64,000 bases of DNA from Neisseria brasiliensis (GTDB taxonomy: Bacteria; Pseudomonadota; Gammaproteobacteria; Burkholderiales; Neisseriaceae): NCBI RefSeq assembly GCF_009671065.1, contig NZ_CP046027.1:744001-808000 (forward strand), given 5' to 3'. A model generated the notes under the pieces. That model did no database searches and was not told the origin of the DNA. It worked only from the letters and a program-made list of their open reading frames with translations. Below are positions 16,195 to 25,973 of this stretch, one piece after another. Each line of letters starts with the position of its first letter. Within the stretch, counting starts at the first letter, position 1. Made by a program: the position numbers and the translations under genes.

Positions 16195-18483
16195 ATGATG
16201 CAAAATTCCTTAAAACCCATTGTTTTTTCACTATTATTAATCGGTTTGAACCATGCTTGGGCAGATGGTGGAAACGATGCTGTCGAATTGGAAACGGTGG
16301 ACGTGGTTGCCAAAAGCAGGGCGCGGGTGTCGTCGGGACTGACGCACGGTTTGGGCGTGTCCGACAGGATTATCGACGGCAGCGTGTTCAAACAGAAGGC
16401 GGTAAACCTGGGCGACGCGCTCAATGGCAATCCGGGCATTCATGCCAATCAATACGGCGGCGGTGCGTCTGCGCCGGTGATACGCGGACAGGGCGGCAGA
16501 CGGATTAAAGTGCTTCACCATCACGGCGAAACCGGCGATATGGCCGATTTTTCGCCCGACCATGCTTTGACGGTAGATACCGTATTGTCCAAACAGGTAG
16601 AAATTCTGCGCGGGCCGGTTACGCTGGCGTACAGCTCGGGCAATGTGGCAGGCCTGGTGGATGTTGCCGACAACAAAATTCCCGAAAAAATGCCCGAAGC
16701 CGGCGGTGTGGATGGTGAGTTGACGGCACGTTTCGGCAGCGGCAGTTTGGAAAAACTGTATGCTGGACAGGCAGATATAGGTTTGGGCAAACATATAGTG
16801 CTGCACACGGAAGGCTTGTGGCGCAAATCGTCCGACTATGCCGTGCCGCATTATCACGATGCCCGAGGCCGTCTGAAAAGACTGCCCGACAGCCGCGCCG
16901 ACTCGCAAAGCGGCAGCGTCGGGTTGTCTTGGGTGGGAGAAGGCGGTTTTATCGGCGGCGCGTACAGCATCCGCAAAGACCAATACGGACTGCCGGCACA
17001 CAGCCACCTCTACGACGACTGCCACGCCGACATCATTTGGCAGAAAAGCCTGATTAACAAACGCTATCTGCAACTTTATCCCCACCTGCTGACCGAAGAA
17101 GATGTCGATTACGACAATCCCGGCTTGAGCTGCGGTGTTCACGAAGAGGGCGACGGCCATGCGCACACCCACAACGGCAGACCTTGGATAGACCTGAAAA
17201 GCAGACGCTACGACATCCGTGCCGAACTGAAACAGCCCCTGCCCGGTTTCGACACCCTGCGACTGAACATCGGCCACACCGACTACCGCCATCAAGAAAA
17301 AAGCGGCGATACCGCAGAAAACTTCTTCAACAACCAAACATCCAACATCCGCCTTGAATTGCGCCACCGCCCGACAGGCCGTCTGAAAGGCAGTTGGGGC
17401 ATACAATACCTGACCCAGAAAAGCAGTGCCTTGTCCGCCGTCCCCGAAAGCCTGCGCCAGCCCATGCTGATCGACAACCAAACCAAACGTTACAGCCTCT
17501 TCGGCATCGAACAGCTCGACTGGGACGACTTCCAACTTGAAGCCGGGATGCGGGTAGAAAAGCAAAAAGCCGCCATCCGTTACGATTTGGATTTGATCGA
17601 ACGGGAAAACTACTTCAACCAACCGCTTCCCGACTTAGGCGCGCACCGCCAAACCGCACGCTCGTTTGCCCTTGCCGGCAACTGGCATTTCGCCCCCGGC
17701 CACAAATTCAGCCTGACCGCCTCCCACCAAGAACGCCTGCCGTCCACGCAGGAACTTTACGCACACGGCAAACACGTCGCCACCAACACCTTTGAAGTCG
17801 GCAACAAACACCTGCAGAAAGAGCGTTCCAACAACCTCGAGCTGGGATGGGGCTATGAAGGCAGCCGCTGGCAATACAACATCAGCCTCTACCGCAACCG
17901 CTTCCAAAACTACATCTACGCCCAAACCCTCAACGACGGCCGCGGCCCCAAATCCATAGAAGACGACAGCGAGATGAAACTCATCCGCTACAACCAGTCG
18001 GGTGCAGACTTTTACGGCGCAGAAGGCGAAATCCACTACCAAGCCCATCCCCGTTTGCGCATCGGACTGTCGGGCGACTACGTCAAAGGCCGTCTGAAAA
18101 AACTGCCCACACTGCCCGGCAGGGAAGACGCATACGGCAAAAGAGGCCACATCGTCCAAGCCGACCAAAACGCCCCACGTGTCCCGGCCGCCAGAGTCGG
18201 CGTACATTTCCGGTTCCAACCCACAGAACAATTGAATGCCACACTGGACTACTACCGCCTGTTCACCCAAAACCGAACCGCCCGTTACGAAACCCCCACC
18301 CCCGGCCACCACATGCTCAACGCCGCCGTCCATTACCGAAAACCGGCACGACACGGCGAATGGTACGGCTTCATCCGCGCCGACAACCTGCTGAACCAAT
18401 CCGCTTACGCCCACAGCAGCTTTTTGTCCCACACGCCGCAAATGGGACGCAGCATCAGCATAGGCGCAGGTTGGAAGTTTTAA
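16195..18483 (+). CDS. znuD: TonB-dependent zinc receptor ZnuD
   Basis: The 762-residue outer-membrane receptor closely resembles meningococcal ZnuD. It has a signal peptide ending in NHAWA and a plug with VNLGDALNGNPGIHANQYGGGASAPVIRG and LRGPVTLAYSSGNVAGLVDVAD. It shares the DDCHADIIWQKSLINKRYLQLYPHLLTEED segment and a His/acid-rich zinc loop near residues 316-328 (EEGDGHAHTHNG), and has a C-terminal Phe. It imports zinc (and possibly haem) using TonB energy. A Zur-like site precedes it. The stop is 6 bp from an IS30 element, so its native terminator may have been displaced. Confidence 0.96.
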   Translation: MMQNSLKPIVFSLLLIGLNHAWADGGNDAVELETVDVVAKSRARVSSGLTHGLGVSDRIIDGSVFKQKAVNLGDALNGNPGIHANQYGGGASAPVIRGQGGRRIKVLHHHGETGDMADFSPDHALTVDTVLSKQVEILRGPVTLAYSSGNVAGLVDVADNKIPEKMPEAGGVDGELTARFGSGSLEKLYAGQADIGLGKHIVLHTEGLWRKSSDYAVPHYHDARGRLKRLPDSRADSQSGSVGLSWVGEGGFIGGAYSIRKDQYGLPAHSHLYDDCHADIIWQKSLINKRYLQLYPHLLTEEDVDYDNPGLSCGVHEEGDGHAHTHNGRPWIDLKSRRYDIRAELKQPLPGFDTLRLNIGHTDYRHQEKSGDTAENFFNNQTSNIRLELRHRPTGRLKGSWGIQYLTQKSSALSAVPESLRQPMLIDNQTKRYSLFGIEQLDWDDFQLEAGMRVEKQKAAIRYDLDLIERENYFNQPLPDLGAHRQTARSFALAGNWHFAPGHKFSLTASHQERLPSTQELYAHGKHVATNTFEVGNKHLQKERSNNLELGWGYEGSRWQYNISLYRNRFQNYIYAQTLNDGRGPKSIEDDSEMKLIRYNQSGADFYGAEGEIHYQAHPRLRIGLSGDYVKGRLKKLPTLPGREDAYGKRGHIVQADQNAPRVPAARVGVHFRFQPTEQLNATLDYYRLFTQNRTARYETPTPGHHMLNAAVHYRKPARHGEWYGFIRADNLLNQSAYAHSSFLSHTPQMGRSISIGAGWKF

Positions 18484-18489
18484 ACGGAA

Positions 18490-19566
18490 CTTACATTCGC
18501 CTAATAAGTGCAATTTCCAATAACAGAAAAGGCCAGTATGCGGTAGTATACTGCCTTTCCTGACAAGAAAGATTGCAATATGGCCTACACACAACTGACC
18601 TCACACCAAAGATACTACATTTCCAGACATTACCGCAACCTACCCCTAAACCAAATCGCACAGAACATCGGTTGTCATCCCGCCACCGTCAGTCGGGAAA
18701 TCAGACGGCATTCCGTCAACGGAACCTACTGTTACCGAAAAGCACAACAGCAAAGCGAAGTTAAAAAGAAAAACAAAAAGCCAACCAAACTGACTACTGC
18801 CGTCAAACAGACTGTTAACAAACTGATTACCCAAAAATACAGCCCCGAACAAGTCTGCGGCTACCTGCTGAAACATCAACACATCAAACTGCACCACAGC
18901 ACCCTTTACCGCTATCTCGCCAAAGACCGTCAAAACGGCGGCGACCTGTACACCCATCTGCGTATCGTTTCCAAACCCTACCGCAGAAAATACGGCAGCG
19001 GTGCATGGACAAAAGGCAGCGTACCGGACAGAACCGACATTGAACACAGACCTGCCATTGTCGATCAAAAAGAGCGGGTCGGCGATTTCGAGATGGACAC
19101 CATTGTCGGTAAAGATCAAAAAAGCGGACTGGTGGTTGCTGTTGAAAGAAAAACCAAATTTGTCGTTATCCGCAAAATCAGCAATTTCAAAGCAGAAGAT
19201 GTAGCCCGGGTAGTGATTCGGGCATTGAAGCCGTTTAAAGATATCATTCAAACGATTACTTTGGATAACGGTAAAGAGTTTTACCGACATAAAACCTTTG
19301 CCAAAGCCCTGGGTGCGGAAACTTACTTCTGCCGTCCATACCATTCTTGGGAAAAAGGCTTGGTGGAGAATACCAACGGGCTGATCAGACAATACTTCCC
19401 AAAGGGGACGGATTTTAGGAAACTGGGTGCTAAAAAGATTAAAGCGGTTGAGGAGGCCCTTAACCGCCGACCGAGAAAGACATTGGACTATGAGACACCG
19501 GGTGATCTGTTTTCAGCAGCCCTTGCCAATGGCATTTGAGCGTTGCACTTGAAATGCGAATGTAAG
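18490..19566 (+). mobile_element. IS30-family insertion sequence (IS1655-like)
   Basis: The 1077-bp element has about 23-bp imperfect inverted ends (CTTACATTCGCCTAATAAGTGCA at the left, the complement of CTTACATTCGCATTTCAAGTGCA at the right). It lies directly after znuD, and its right end overlaps the first bases of a DUS. Confidence 0.85.
18580..19539 (+). CDS. IS30-family transposase
   Basis: The 319-residue protein has an N-terminal helix-turn-helix (LNQIAQNIGCHPATVSREIRRH). The DDE core consists of GDFEMDTIVGKD, ITLDNGKEFYRH and SWEKGLVENTNGLIRQYFPKG. These are the motifs of IS1655 and relatives common in Neisseria. It is full length and without frameshift. Confidence 0.93.
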   Translation: MAYTQLTSHQRYYISRHYRNLPLNQIAQNIGCHPATVSREIRRHSVNGTYCYRKAQQQSEVKKKNKKPTKLTTAVKQTVNKLITQKYSPEQVCGYLLKHQHIKLHHSTLYRYLAKDRQNGGDLYTHLRIVSKPYRRKYGSGAWTKGSVPDRTDIEHRPAIVDQKERVGDFEMDTIVGKDQKSGLVVAVERKTKFVVIRKISNFKAEDVARVVIRALKPFKDIIQTITLDNGKEFYRHKTFAKALGAETYFCRPYHSWEKGLVENTNGLIRQYFPKGTDFRKLGAKKIKAVEEALNRRPRKTLDYETPGDLFSAALANGI

Positions 19567-19617
19567 GCCGTCTGAAAAATCGGCATGTTGGGATGAATCA
19601 TTTTCATACAAAATATA

Positions 19618-19651
19618 AGGCCGTCTGAAAGTATATATCTTCAGACGGCCT
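19618..19651 (-). terminator. DUS terminator of ppc
   Basis: An inverted DUS pair separated by 10 nt lies 15 bp beyond the ppc stop. Confidence 0.7.
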
Positions 19652-19665
19652 TGTTTCACCCAAGC

Positions 19666-22368
19666 TTAACCGGTATTACGCAAACCTTGCGCCACGCCGT
19701 TGATGGTCAAATGCACCATCAACAACGCATGGCGGTTGTTCGGGTCTTGACGCAAACGTTTGAGCATCGCCACTTGCAAGCCGTTCAAGGCATTCAGATA
19801 CGGAATGCGCAAGGCCAGCGAGCGCGCCAAGCTGCGGTTGTCGCTCAACAGCTCGGTGGTTTGCAGAATATCCAGCAGGGCTTTGCGGCTGCGCAGGTAT
19901 TCGGCTTTAATCATTTGGAAAATGGCCGCGGCTTTTTCCGGCGTTTCGCTCAATTCGGCATAGTCTTCCGCCAAGGTAATGTCGGTTTTGGCCATCACCT
20001 GCTCCATGTTCGATAGCATGGCTTGGAAGAACGGATTGTGTTTGGCGTGATTTTGCATTACCGCCATGCTCGACGGATCTTGCTGACACAAAGTCTCTAC
20101 CGCGCTGCCGAAGCCATACCAAGCCGGCAGCATCAGGCGGTTTTGCATCCATGAGAACACCCATGGAATCGCGCGCAAGTCTTGAATCCGCGCCAAGGTT
20201 TTGCGGCTGGCCGGGCGGCTGCCCAAGTTCAGCGTGGCAATTTCCTGAATCGGGCTGGTTTGCAGGAAGTAATCGATGAAATCTTCGTGCGTAATCAGCT
20301 CGCGGTAATATTTGAAGGAAATGTCCGACAAGGCTTGCATGAGTTTCGGATCCGGGTCTTTGCGGTCGGGCAGCAAAGTCGCTTCCAAAGTAGCCGCCAC
20401 CAAGGTTTCTAGATTACGGCGAGCATTGCTTGGGTCGGCATATTTGGCAGTAATCACTTCGCCCTGCTCGGTAATGCGGATTTGACCGGCCACCGAACCG
20501 GCAGGCTGCGCCAAAATCGCTTGGTAAGAAGGGCCACCGCCGCGGCCGACGCTGCCGCCACGACCGTGGAACAGGCGCATGCGTACATCGTATTTCTTAA
20601 ACAAATCCACCAAGCCCAATTCGGCTTGATACAGACACCATGAGCTGGTCACATAGCCGCCGTCTTTGTTGGAATCGGAATAGCCCAACATGATTTCTTG
20701 AATATTGTCGCGGCTCATCACCAATTCGCGATACCATTCCAAACCGAACATTCTGTCCATTACCGGACAGGCGTTTTCCAAGGCTTCGATGGTTTCGAAC
20801 AGCGGCACGATGTTCATGCGGCTTTTCGGTTTGCCGTTTTCAATCAGCAACAAGCCGCATTCTTGCAGCAACAAGGCCAAGGCCAGCAAATCGCTCGGCT
20901 GCTCGCAGTTGGAAATGATGCTTTGGGTAATCGCCTGCTCGCCAAATTCGTCTTTGATTTTGCGCGCTTCGGAGAAAATCGCCAATTCGCGGCGGGCATG
21001 TTCGCTGTACGTCACAAACGGGCTGTACAACGGACGTTGGTGTTGCAATTCGCGCAGCAACACGGTTTGCTTTTCTTCTTCCGATAAATTCGCATAATCT
21101 TCCAAACCGGCATGCTGGAACAATTCCGCCACCACATCGCCATGTTTTTCAGCGTGTTGGCGCAAATCCAACGGCATCATATTGAAGCCGCATACCGATG
21201 CGAGGCGGATTAAATCGGCCAAGCGGCCTTCGGCCATCAAGGCACTGCCGTTGTCGCGCAACGAGCGTTGCAGCTTTTGCAAATCGGCAATAAATTCCTG
21301 CACGTTGGCATACGGTTCGCCAAAACCAAAATGGCAGCCCATGCCCAAACCCAATGAGCGAGCCTTACCCATCACGCGTGCCATGATGTAGGCAATCGCG
21401 CGGCGGTAAGGTTCTTCCAAACGGGCGATTTCTTCATCTGGCGATTCATCCGACATCGCCATCACATCATCATTCACTTTTACGCGGCGTGTAGACAACG
21501 GCAGCTCGTGATACAACCCATCCAATTCGCCGCGATAGCAACGGAACACCGCATCGGCATGACGGGTAAACGCGTGGCGCAGGGTCTCGGCAGTCACAAA
21601 CGGATTACCGTCGCGGTCGCCGCCAATCCAGCCGCCGATTTTCAGAATATCCGGCACTTCCACATCAGGATAGGCCGTCTGAAAATCACGTTCCATGCCG
21701 CGGTAGAGTTTCGGCAGTGCTTCAAAAAAGCTCATCGGGAAAATGTTGACGCCGTTGTTGATTTCGTCGTTGACGCTCAATTTGTATTGGCGCGTTTCGC
21801 TGGTTTGCCACAAGCCCAGCAAGATGGTTTCGATGTCGCGGCGCAAGTCGGCCAACGATTCGGCATTGGTGCAACGCTCACGCTGCGGCAATAATGCGCG
21901 GATGCGGCGGTTGAAACGCAATACCGATTGGCGTTGCACTTCGGTCGGGTGCGCGGTCAAGACGGCGGTGACATTGGTTGCATTTAATTGTTGTTGCACC
22001 GTTTTGCCGTCAACCTTATTGGCACGCAGTTTGCGCACGGTTTCGGCCAAGCTGCCGTCGGCGGTGTTGTGGCCGGCATCTTCATGCACTTGACGGCGGC
22101 GCTCGTGGTGGACGTCTTCGGCAATGTTCAAAATTTGGGCGAATAAACCGCAAGCCAAGGTCAAATCGTGTGCCTGCTGCTCATCAAGCTGCGGCAAAAC
22201 CTTCTCAATCAGCGCGCCGGTATCGTCAGATGTGGATAACTGCTTCACAATTTCCACCACCAATGGCGATGCTTCTTGGTGCAACAAGTTAAACAAGCAT
22301 TGTTTCAAAAACTCGGCATCAGCGGCCAGCGCCGCGTCTTTCGGGTTATTCAGAATATGGAGCTGCAT
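19666..22368 (-). CDS. ppc: Phosphoenolpyruvate carboxylase
   Basis: The 900-residue enzyme carboxylates phosphoenolpyruvate to oxaloacetate, refilling the TCA cycle. Diagnostic motifs are VLTAHPTEVQRQSVL (catalytic His), GGWIGGDRDGNPFVT, the FHGRGGSVGRGGGPSY loop and the C-terminal RNTG. The ATG at 22368 is chosen because it is preceded by AGAGAG and gives the usual N-terminus MQLHILNNPKDAAL. An upstream in-frame start would add 12 unlikely residues. It stands alone between converging IS30 and divergent moaC. Confidence 0.97.
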   Translation of the reverse strand: MQLHILNNPKDAALAADAEFLKQCLFNLLHQEASPLVVEIVKQLSTSDDTGALIEKVLPQLDEQQAHDLTLACGLFAQILNIAEDVHHERRRQVHEDAGHNTADGSLAETVRKLRANKVDGKTVQQQLNATNVTAVLTAHPTEVQRQSVLRFNRRIRALLPQRERCTNAESLADLRRDIETILLGLWQTSETRQYKLSVNDEINNGVNIFPMSFFEALPKLYRGMERDFQTAYPDVEVPDILKIGGWIGGDRDGNPFVTAETLRHAFTRHADAVFRCYRGELDGLYHELPLSTRRVKVNDDVMAMSDESPDEEIARLEEPYRRAIAYIMARVMGKARSLGLGMGCHFGFGEPYANVQEFIADLQKLQRSLRDNGSALMAEGRLADLIRLASVCGFNMMPLDLRQHAEKHGDVVAELFQHAGLEDYANLSEEEKQTVLLRELQHQRPLYSPFVTYSEHARRELAIFSEARKIKDEFGEQAITQSIISNCEQPSDLLALALLLQECGLLLIENGKPKSRMNIVPLFETIEALENACPVMDRMFGLEWYRELVMSRDNIQEIMLGYSDSNKDGGYVTSSWCLYQAELGLVDLFKKYDVRMRLFHGRGGSVGRGGGPSYQAILAQPAGSVAGQIRITEQGEVITAKYADPSNARRNLETLVAATLEATLLPDRKDPDPKLMQALSDISFKYYRELITHEDFIDYFLQTSPIQEIATLNLGSRPASRKTLARIQDLRAIPWVFSWMQNRLMLPAWYGFGSAVETLCQQDPSSMAVMQNHAKHNPFFQAMLSNMEQVMAKTDITLAEDYAELSETPEKAAAIFQMIKAEYLRSRKALLDILQTTELLSDNRSLARSLALRIPYLNALNGLQVAMLKRLRQDPNNRHALLMVHLTINGVAQGLRNTG

Positions 22369-22657
22369 ATTTTTCTCTCTTATTTCAAGCTTAGACGATT
22401 CCATTGTATAGCAGGATTAGGAAAACCGCTACAATGATAATAATGCCGCTTATCTCAAGCCATGCGCCTGTTTCTTTTCGCATAAGGCGATTTTTATTTC
22501 ATTATTAATATCGCGATAGAATGCAGATTTTCAGATGGCCTCATGATTACCCAATCCGCGTAAACCCTATTCCCTAAACCAAAAATAGCTTAAAATGCCA
22601 TCATTCACGCATTGATAAACAAAACCGGCTTTGGCCGACACATTTCAGGAAACGACA

Positions 22658-23158
22658 ATGTTAGACTTGACCCACTTAAACGAAAACAACGAAGCCCACA
22701 TGGTGGATATTTCCGGCAAGGCTTCCACCGCCCGCACCGCCCGTGCCAGCGGCGTGATTAATATGAGTCCGCAAGCCATCGGTATCTTGGCCGACAATGC
22801 CGCGCAAAAAGGCGATGTTTTGGGCGTGGCGCGTGTAGCCGCGATTCAGGCCACCAAGCAAACCGGCTTTTTGATTCCGTTGTGCCACCCGATTTCACTG
22901 ACCCATGTGCGCGTGGATTTTAATGTCGATGTCGAACTGGCACGCGTCAAAGCCACCGTTACCGCCACCACCGAAGGCCAAACCGGCGTGGAAATGGAAG
23001 CGCTCACCGGTGTCAACATCGCGCTTTTGACCATTTACGACATGATGAAAGCCGTCGATAAAAGCATGACCATCACCCAAATCCATTTGGAAGAAAAAAC
23101 CGGCGGCAAAAGCGGCAACTTCCTGTTTAACAACGATTTTGAAAATATCGACTACTAA
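22658..23158 (+). CDS. moaC: Cyclic pyranopterin monophosphate synthase MoaC
   Basis: The 166-residue enzyme converts the MoaA product into cyclic pyranopterin monophosphate in molybdenum cofactor synthesis. PLCHPISLTHV, EGQTGVEMEALTGVNIALLTIYDM and KSGNF are family signatures. The ATG at 22658 follows AGGAAACGAC. The next gene, a MoeB/ThiF-type adenylyltransferase, fits the same pathway. Confidence 0.96.
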   Translation: MLDLTHLNENNEAHMVDISGKASTARTARASGVINMSPQAIGILADNAAQKGDVLGVARVAAIQATKQTGFLIPLCHPISLTHVRVDFNVDVELARVKATVTATTEGQTGVEMEALTGVNIALLTIYDMMKAVDKSMTITQIHLEEKTGGKSGNFLFNNDFENIDY

Positions 23159-23238
23159 ACAGCGATAAAATTACCGTTTTCCTATTCCACCAAGTCTGCA
23201 CGATTGCTTTATAATCGGCGCAGGCTTTTTATTTAAAA

Positions 23239-23266
23239 AGGCCGTCTGAAACATTTCAGACGGCCT
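23239..23266 (+). terminator. DUS inverted pair upstream of moeB/thiF-like gene
   Basis: A tight inverted DUS pair (4-nt loop) ends 11 bp before the next ATG. It terminates moaC, and the ribosome-binding region of the next gene would lie at the hairpin edge. Confidence 0.6.
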
Positions 23267-23277
23267 CAAACGATACC

Positions 23278-24024
23278 ATGAATGATGCCCAACTCTTACG
23301 CTTCAGCCGCCATATTCTGCTAGACGAAATCGGCATTGAAGGCCAAGAAAAATTATTGCAATCCCACGCCGTGGTGGTCGGCTGCGGCGGACTTGGTGCC
23401 GCCGCGCTGCCTTATCTCGCCGCCGCCGGCATCGGCCGCCTGACCATCGCCGACTTCGACACCATCGACGACAGCAACCTGCAACGCCAAATCATGTTCA
23501 CTGAAGCCGACATCGACCGCAGCAAAGCCGAAGTGATGGCAGGCCGTCTGAACGCGATTAACAGCGCGGTTGACATTAACATCATCACCGAAGCGCTCGA
23601 TGAAACACGCTTAACCGAATTATTGCAACACGCCGACATCGTCTTGGATTGCTGCGACAATTTCGCCACGCGCCAAGCCGTCAACCGCGCCAGCGTCGCC
23701 ACGCGCACGCCATTGGTTTCCGGCGCGGCGGTGCGCTTTGAAGGCCAGCTTGCCGTGTATCGCCCCGATTTGGCTGATTCGCCCTGCTACGCCTGCCTGT
23801 TTGACGGCAATTCCGCCAGCGACGGCGCTTGCGCTTTATTTGGCGTGTTCTCGCCTTTGGTCGGCATCATCGGCACCTGCCAAGCCGCCGAAGCCTTGAA
23901 AATCCTGATGGGCAGTGGCACCGCTCAACACGGCTGCCTGCGTGTGTATGATGGTTTATCGGGCGATTGGCAGAAATTTGAATTCGAAAAAAATCCTGAT
24001 TGCCGTGTGTGTGGAAAACATTGA
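23278..24024 (+). CDS. HesA/MoeB/ThiF family adenylyltransferase
   Basis: The 248-residue E1-like enzyme has the nucleotide-binding motif VVGCGGLGAAALPYLAAAGIG, the IADFDTIDDSNLQRQI loop, and the zinc cysteine pairs CYAC and CRVC. Such enzymes adenylate the C-terminal Gly-Gly of MoaD (molybdopterin) or ThiS (thiamine). Proximity to moaC favours MoeB. The converging thi cluster contains thiS but no thiF, so it could serve ThiS too. The substrate cannot be decided from sequence alone. Confidence 0.85.
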   Translation: MNDAQLLRFSRHILLDEIGIEGQEKLLQSHAVVVGCGGLGAAALPYLAAAGIGRLTIADFDTIDDSNLQRQIMFTEADIDRSKAEVMAGRLNAINSAVDINIITEALDETRLTELLQHADIVLDCCDNFATRQAVNRASVATRTPLVSGAAVRFEGQLAVYRPDLADSPCYACLFDGNSASDGACALFGVFSPLVGIIGTCQAAEALKILMGSGTAQHGCLRVYDGLSGDWQKFEFEKNPDCRVCGKH

Positions 24025-24042
24025 TGCAAATATAAAAAGGCC

Positions 24043-24228
24043 GAGCCCTTTGCAAAACTCGTAATTTTTTAGAAATCTTTAAACCGTCATTCCCGCGTAG
24101 GCGGGAATCCAGACCTATCAGCTTCAGTAATATTTAACTATTTCAGTAATTTGTCATTCTGGATTCCCGCCTACGCGGGAATGACGGACATAGTTTTCTT
24201 AGTTCAAATTAATTTTTTCAAAAGTCTC
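24043..24228. repeat. Repeat element with IS1106-type ends and two dRS3 arms
   Basis: The ends are GAGCCCTTTGCAAAAC and a degenerate TTTTTTCAAAAGTCTC. Two opposed dRS3 20-mers occupy 24089-24108 and 24163-24182. The core differs from that of the elements at 2331 and 30356. The right end abuts a DUS. Confidence 0.65.
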
Positions 24229-24271
24229 AGGCCGTCTGAAAAAGGTTGAAACAACGCTTTTCAGACGGCCT
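24229..24271 (-). terminator. DUS terminator downstream of thiG
   Basis: An inverted DUS pair with inner complementarity lies 22 bp past the thiG stop. Confidence 0.65.
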
Positions 24272-24293
24272 CTTTTTTATAACAACCGATGAA

Positions 24294-25082
24294 TCAATAT
24301 TCAGCCGAATGCCAAAACGGCTGCCCCACGGTCGGCGTACTTGCCCGCGCTTGTTCACGCGCTTGTACCGGTTCGGCTTCAAATGCGACACGTCCAGCTT
24401 GGGTGGCGAGTGCAAACGCGCGTGCCATGTTGACCGGATCGCCCGAACGCGACACGGCGGTATTCAGCAACACGCCGTCAAAGCCCCACTCCATCACCTG
24501 CGCCGCTTGCGACGGCAAACCCAAGCCCGCATCGATAATCAGCGGCGTATCGGGCAAGCGTTCGCGCAACACTTTCAGCGCGTATTCATGCACCACACCC
24601 AAGCCGGTGCCAATCGGCGCCGCCCATGGCATCAGAGCCTGACAACCGGCATCAAGCAAACGGCGGCAGGCGATTAAATCTTCGGTGCAATACGGCAACA
24701 CTTTAAAACCATCGTCAATCAGGATTTTAGCCGCCTCAACCAATTGGAACACATCCGGCTGCAAAGTATCATCATCGCCGATTAATTCCAATTTAATCCA
24801 ATCGGTTTCAAATACTTCACGCGCCATTTGTGCCGTGGTCACGGCTTCTTGCACGCTTTGGCAACCGGCGGTATTGGGCAGCACCGGCACATTCATTTGC
24901 TGCAACAAATCCCAAAAGCCCTGCCCGTGCGCTTCCCCTGCCGAACCGGCGCGGCGTAGCGACACGGTAATCATACCGGGCTTGGCCGCTTCAACCGACT
25001 GGCGCAACACTTCAGGCGTCGGATAAGCTGCGGTGCCGAGTAGCAGGCACGAAGCAAACGATTCTTCATAAAGATTCAACAT
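24294..25082 (-). CDS. thiG: Thiazole synthase ThiG
   Basis: The 262-residue enzyme forms thiazole phosphate from deoxyxylulose phosphate, dehydroglycine and ThiS-thiocarboxylate. The KLELIGDD segment has the Schiff-base lysine. GTGLGVVHEY and IIDAGLGLPSQAAQVMEWGFDGVLLNTAVS are typical phosphate-binding parts of the barrel. The ATG at 25082 has AAGGA upstream and gives MLNLYEESF. It follows thiS by 16 bp and ends the thiO-thiE-thiS-thiG operon. Confidence 0.96.
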   Translation of the reverse strand: MLNLYEESFASCLLLGTAAYPTPEVLRQSVEAAKPGMITVSLRRAGSAGEAHGQGFWDLLQQMNVPVLPNTAGCQSVQEAVTTAQMAREVFETDWIKLELIGDDDTLQPDVFQLVEAAKILIDDGFKVLPYCTEDLIACRRLLDAGCQALMPWAAPIGTGLGVVHEYALKVLRERLPDTPLIIDAGLGLPSQAAQVMEWGFDGVLLNTAVSRSGDPVNMARAFALATQAGRVAFEAEPVQAREQARASTPTVGQPFWHSAEY

Positions 25083-25098
25083 GATATTCCTTTCCGCT

Positions 25099-25293
25099 TC
25101 AGCCACCGACCACGGGGCGCACAATATCGACCGCATCGTTTTCATTTAACAGCGTTTGCGCATACACGCCTTTAGACACAAATTGTGTGTTCACCGCCAC
25201 GGCAAACGGCTTCGCAGGCTCGACCGCCGCTACCAAATCGGCCACGTTTTTTCCTGAAAATTCAAAATTTTCGCCGTTAAGTTTAATGTTCAT
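25099..25293 (-). CDS. thiS: Sulfur carrier protein ThiS
   Basis: The 64-residue ubiquitin-fold carrier ends in Gly-Gly (RPVVGG), the site of adenylation and thiocarboxylation. The start at 25293 (MNIKLNGENFEF) has AAGGA upstream. A longer frame would run into the preceding DUS hairpin. It donates sulfur to ThiG. Confidence 0.95.
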   Translation of the reverse strand: MNIKLNGENFEFSGKNVADLVAAVEPAKPFAVAVNTQFVSKGVYAQTLLNENDAVDIVRPVVGG

Positions 25294-25307
25294 GCCAACT
25301 TTCCTTA

Positions 25308-25335
25308 AGGCCGTCTGAAACGTTTCAGACGGCCT
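25308..25335. terminator. DUS inverted pair between thiE and thiS
   Basis: Two facing DUS copies with a 4-nt loop lie in the 40-bp gap and overlap the thiE stop codon. The hairpin could reduce downstream expression within the operon. Confidence 0.5.
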
Positions 25336-25951
25336 ATTCATTCCACAACGCCTGAAACGCTTTTACCACTGCTTCAGGATCTGCCGCTTCAGTGACCGCG
25401 CGCACCACCGCCAGCGATGCTACACCTGTTGCCAACACTTCACGCGCGTTATTCAAATCAATGCCGCCAATCGCCACCACCGGCGTATCACCCGCCTGCT
25501 GCACATATTGGCGCAGATTATCCAAGCCTTGCGGCGCAGTCGGCATTTGCTTAGTCGTCGTCGGGAAAATCGCCCCGCTGGCCACATAGCTCGGATTTAC
25601 CGACAAAGCGCGGTCAAGTTCGCTCACCGAATGCGTGCTCAAACCTAAACGCAATCCGGCGGCTTCGATGGCAGCCAAATCGGCAGTATCCATGTCCTCC
25701 TGCCCTAAATGCACGCCATACGCGCCCGCTTTCACCGCCATTTGCCAATGGTCGTTGATGAAAAGCTGGGTTTCGCTGCCTTGACAGGCCGCAACGCAGC
25801 GTTCGATTTCACGATATAAGGCATCGCCGCTCAAATCTTTATTGCGCAACTGCACCGTATCCGCACCGGCTTTCACCATGCGCTCGACCCAGTCGGCGGT
25901 CGGAACGACTGCGTAAAATTTCAATGGTTTAACTAATTTTGGGAACTGCAT
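25334..25951 (-). CDS. thiE: Thiamine-phosphate synthase ThiE
   Basis: The 205-residue barrel enzyme couples hydroxymethylpyrimidine diphosphate to thiazole phosphate. QLRNKDLSGD, INDHWQMAVKAGAYGVHLGQEDM, LGLSTHSVSEL, SGAIFPTTTK and AIGGIDLNNA are family motifs. The start at 25951 (MQFPKLVKPLKFY) has AAGGAAA upstream. The upstream in-frame extension overlaps thiO and is unlikely. It sits 22 bp after thiO. Confidence 0.95.
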   Translation of the reverse strand: MQFPKLVKPLKFYAVVPTADWVERMVKAGADTVQLRNKDLSGDALYREIERCVAACQGSETQLFINDHWQMAVKAGAYGVHLGQEDMDTADLAAIEAAGLRLGLSTHSVSELDRALSVNPSYVASGAIFPTTTKQMPTAPQGLDNLRQYVQQAGDTPVVAIGGIDLNNAREVLATGVASLAVVRAVTEAADPEAVVKAFQALWNE

Positions 25952-25973
25952 TTCAGGTTTCCTTATATGGTTT

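Noticed and set aside
16237..17622. 461-residue minus-strand ORF opposite znuD
   Set aside because: It is antisense to a clear ZnuD homologue with matching motifs throughout.
24043..24228. CRISPR-like array of repeated ATTCCCGC units
   Set aside because: There are only two inverted dRS3 units, with no regular spacers, leader or cas genes.
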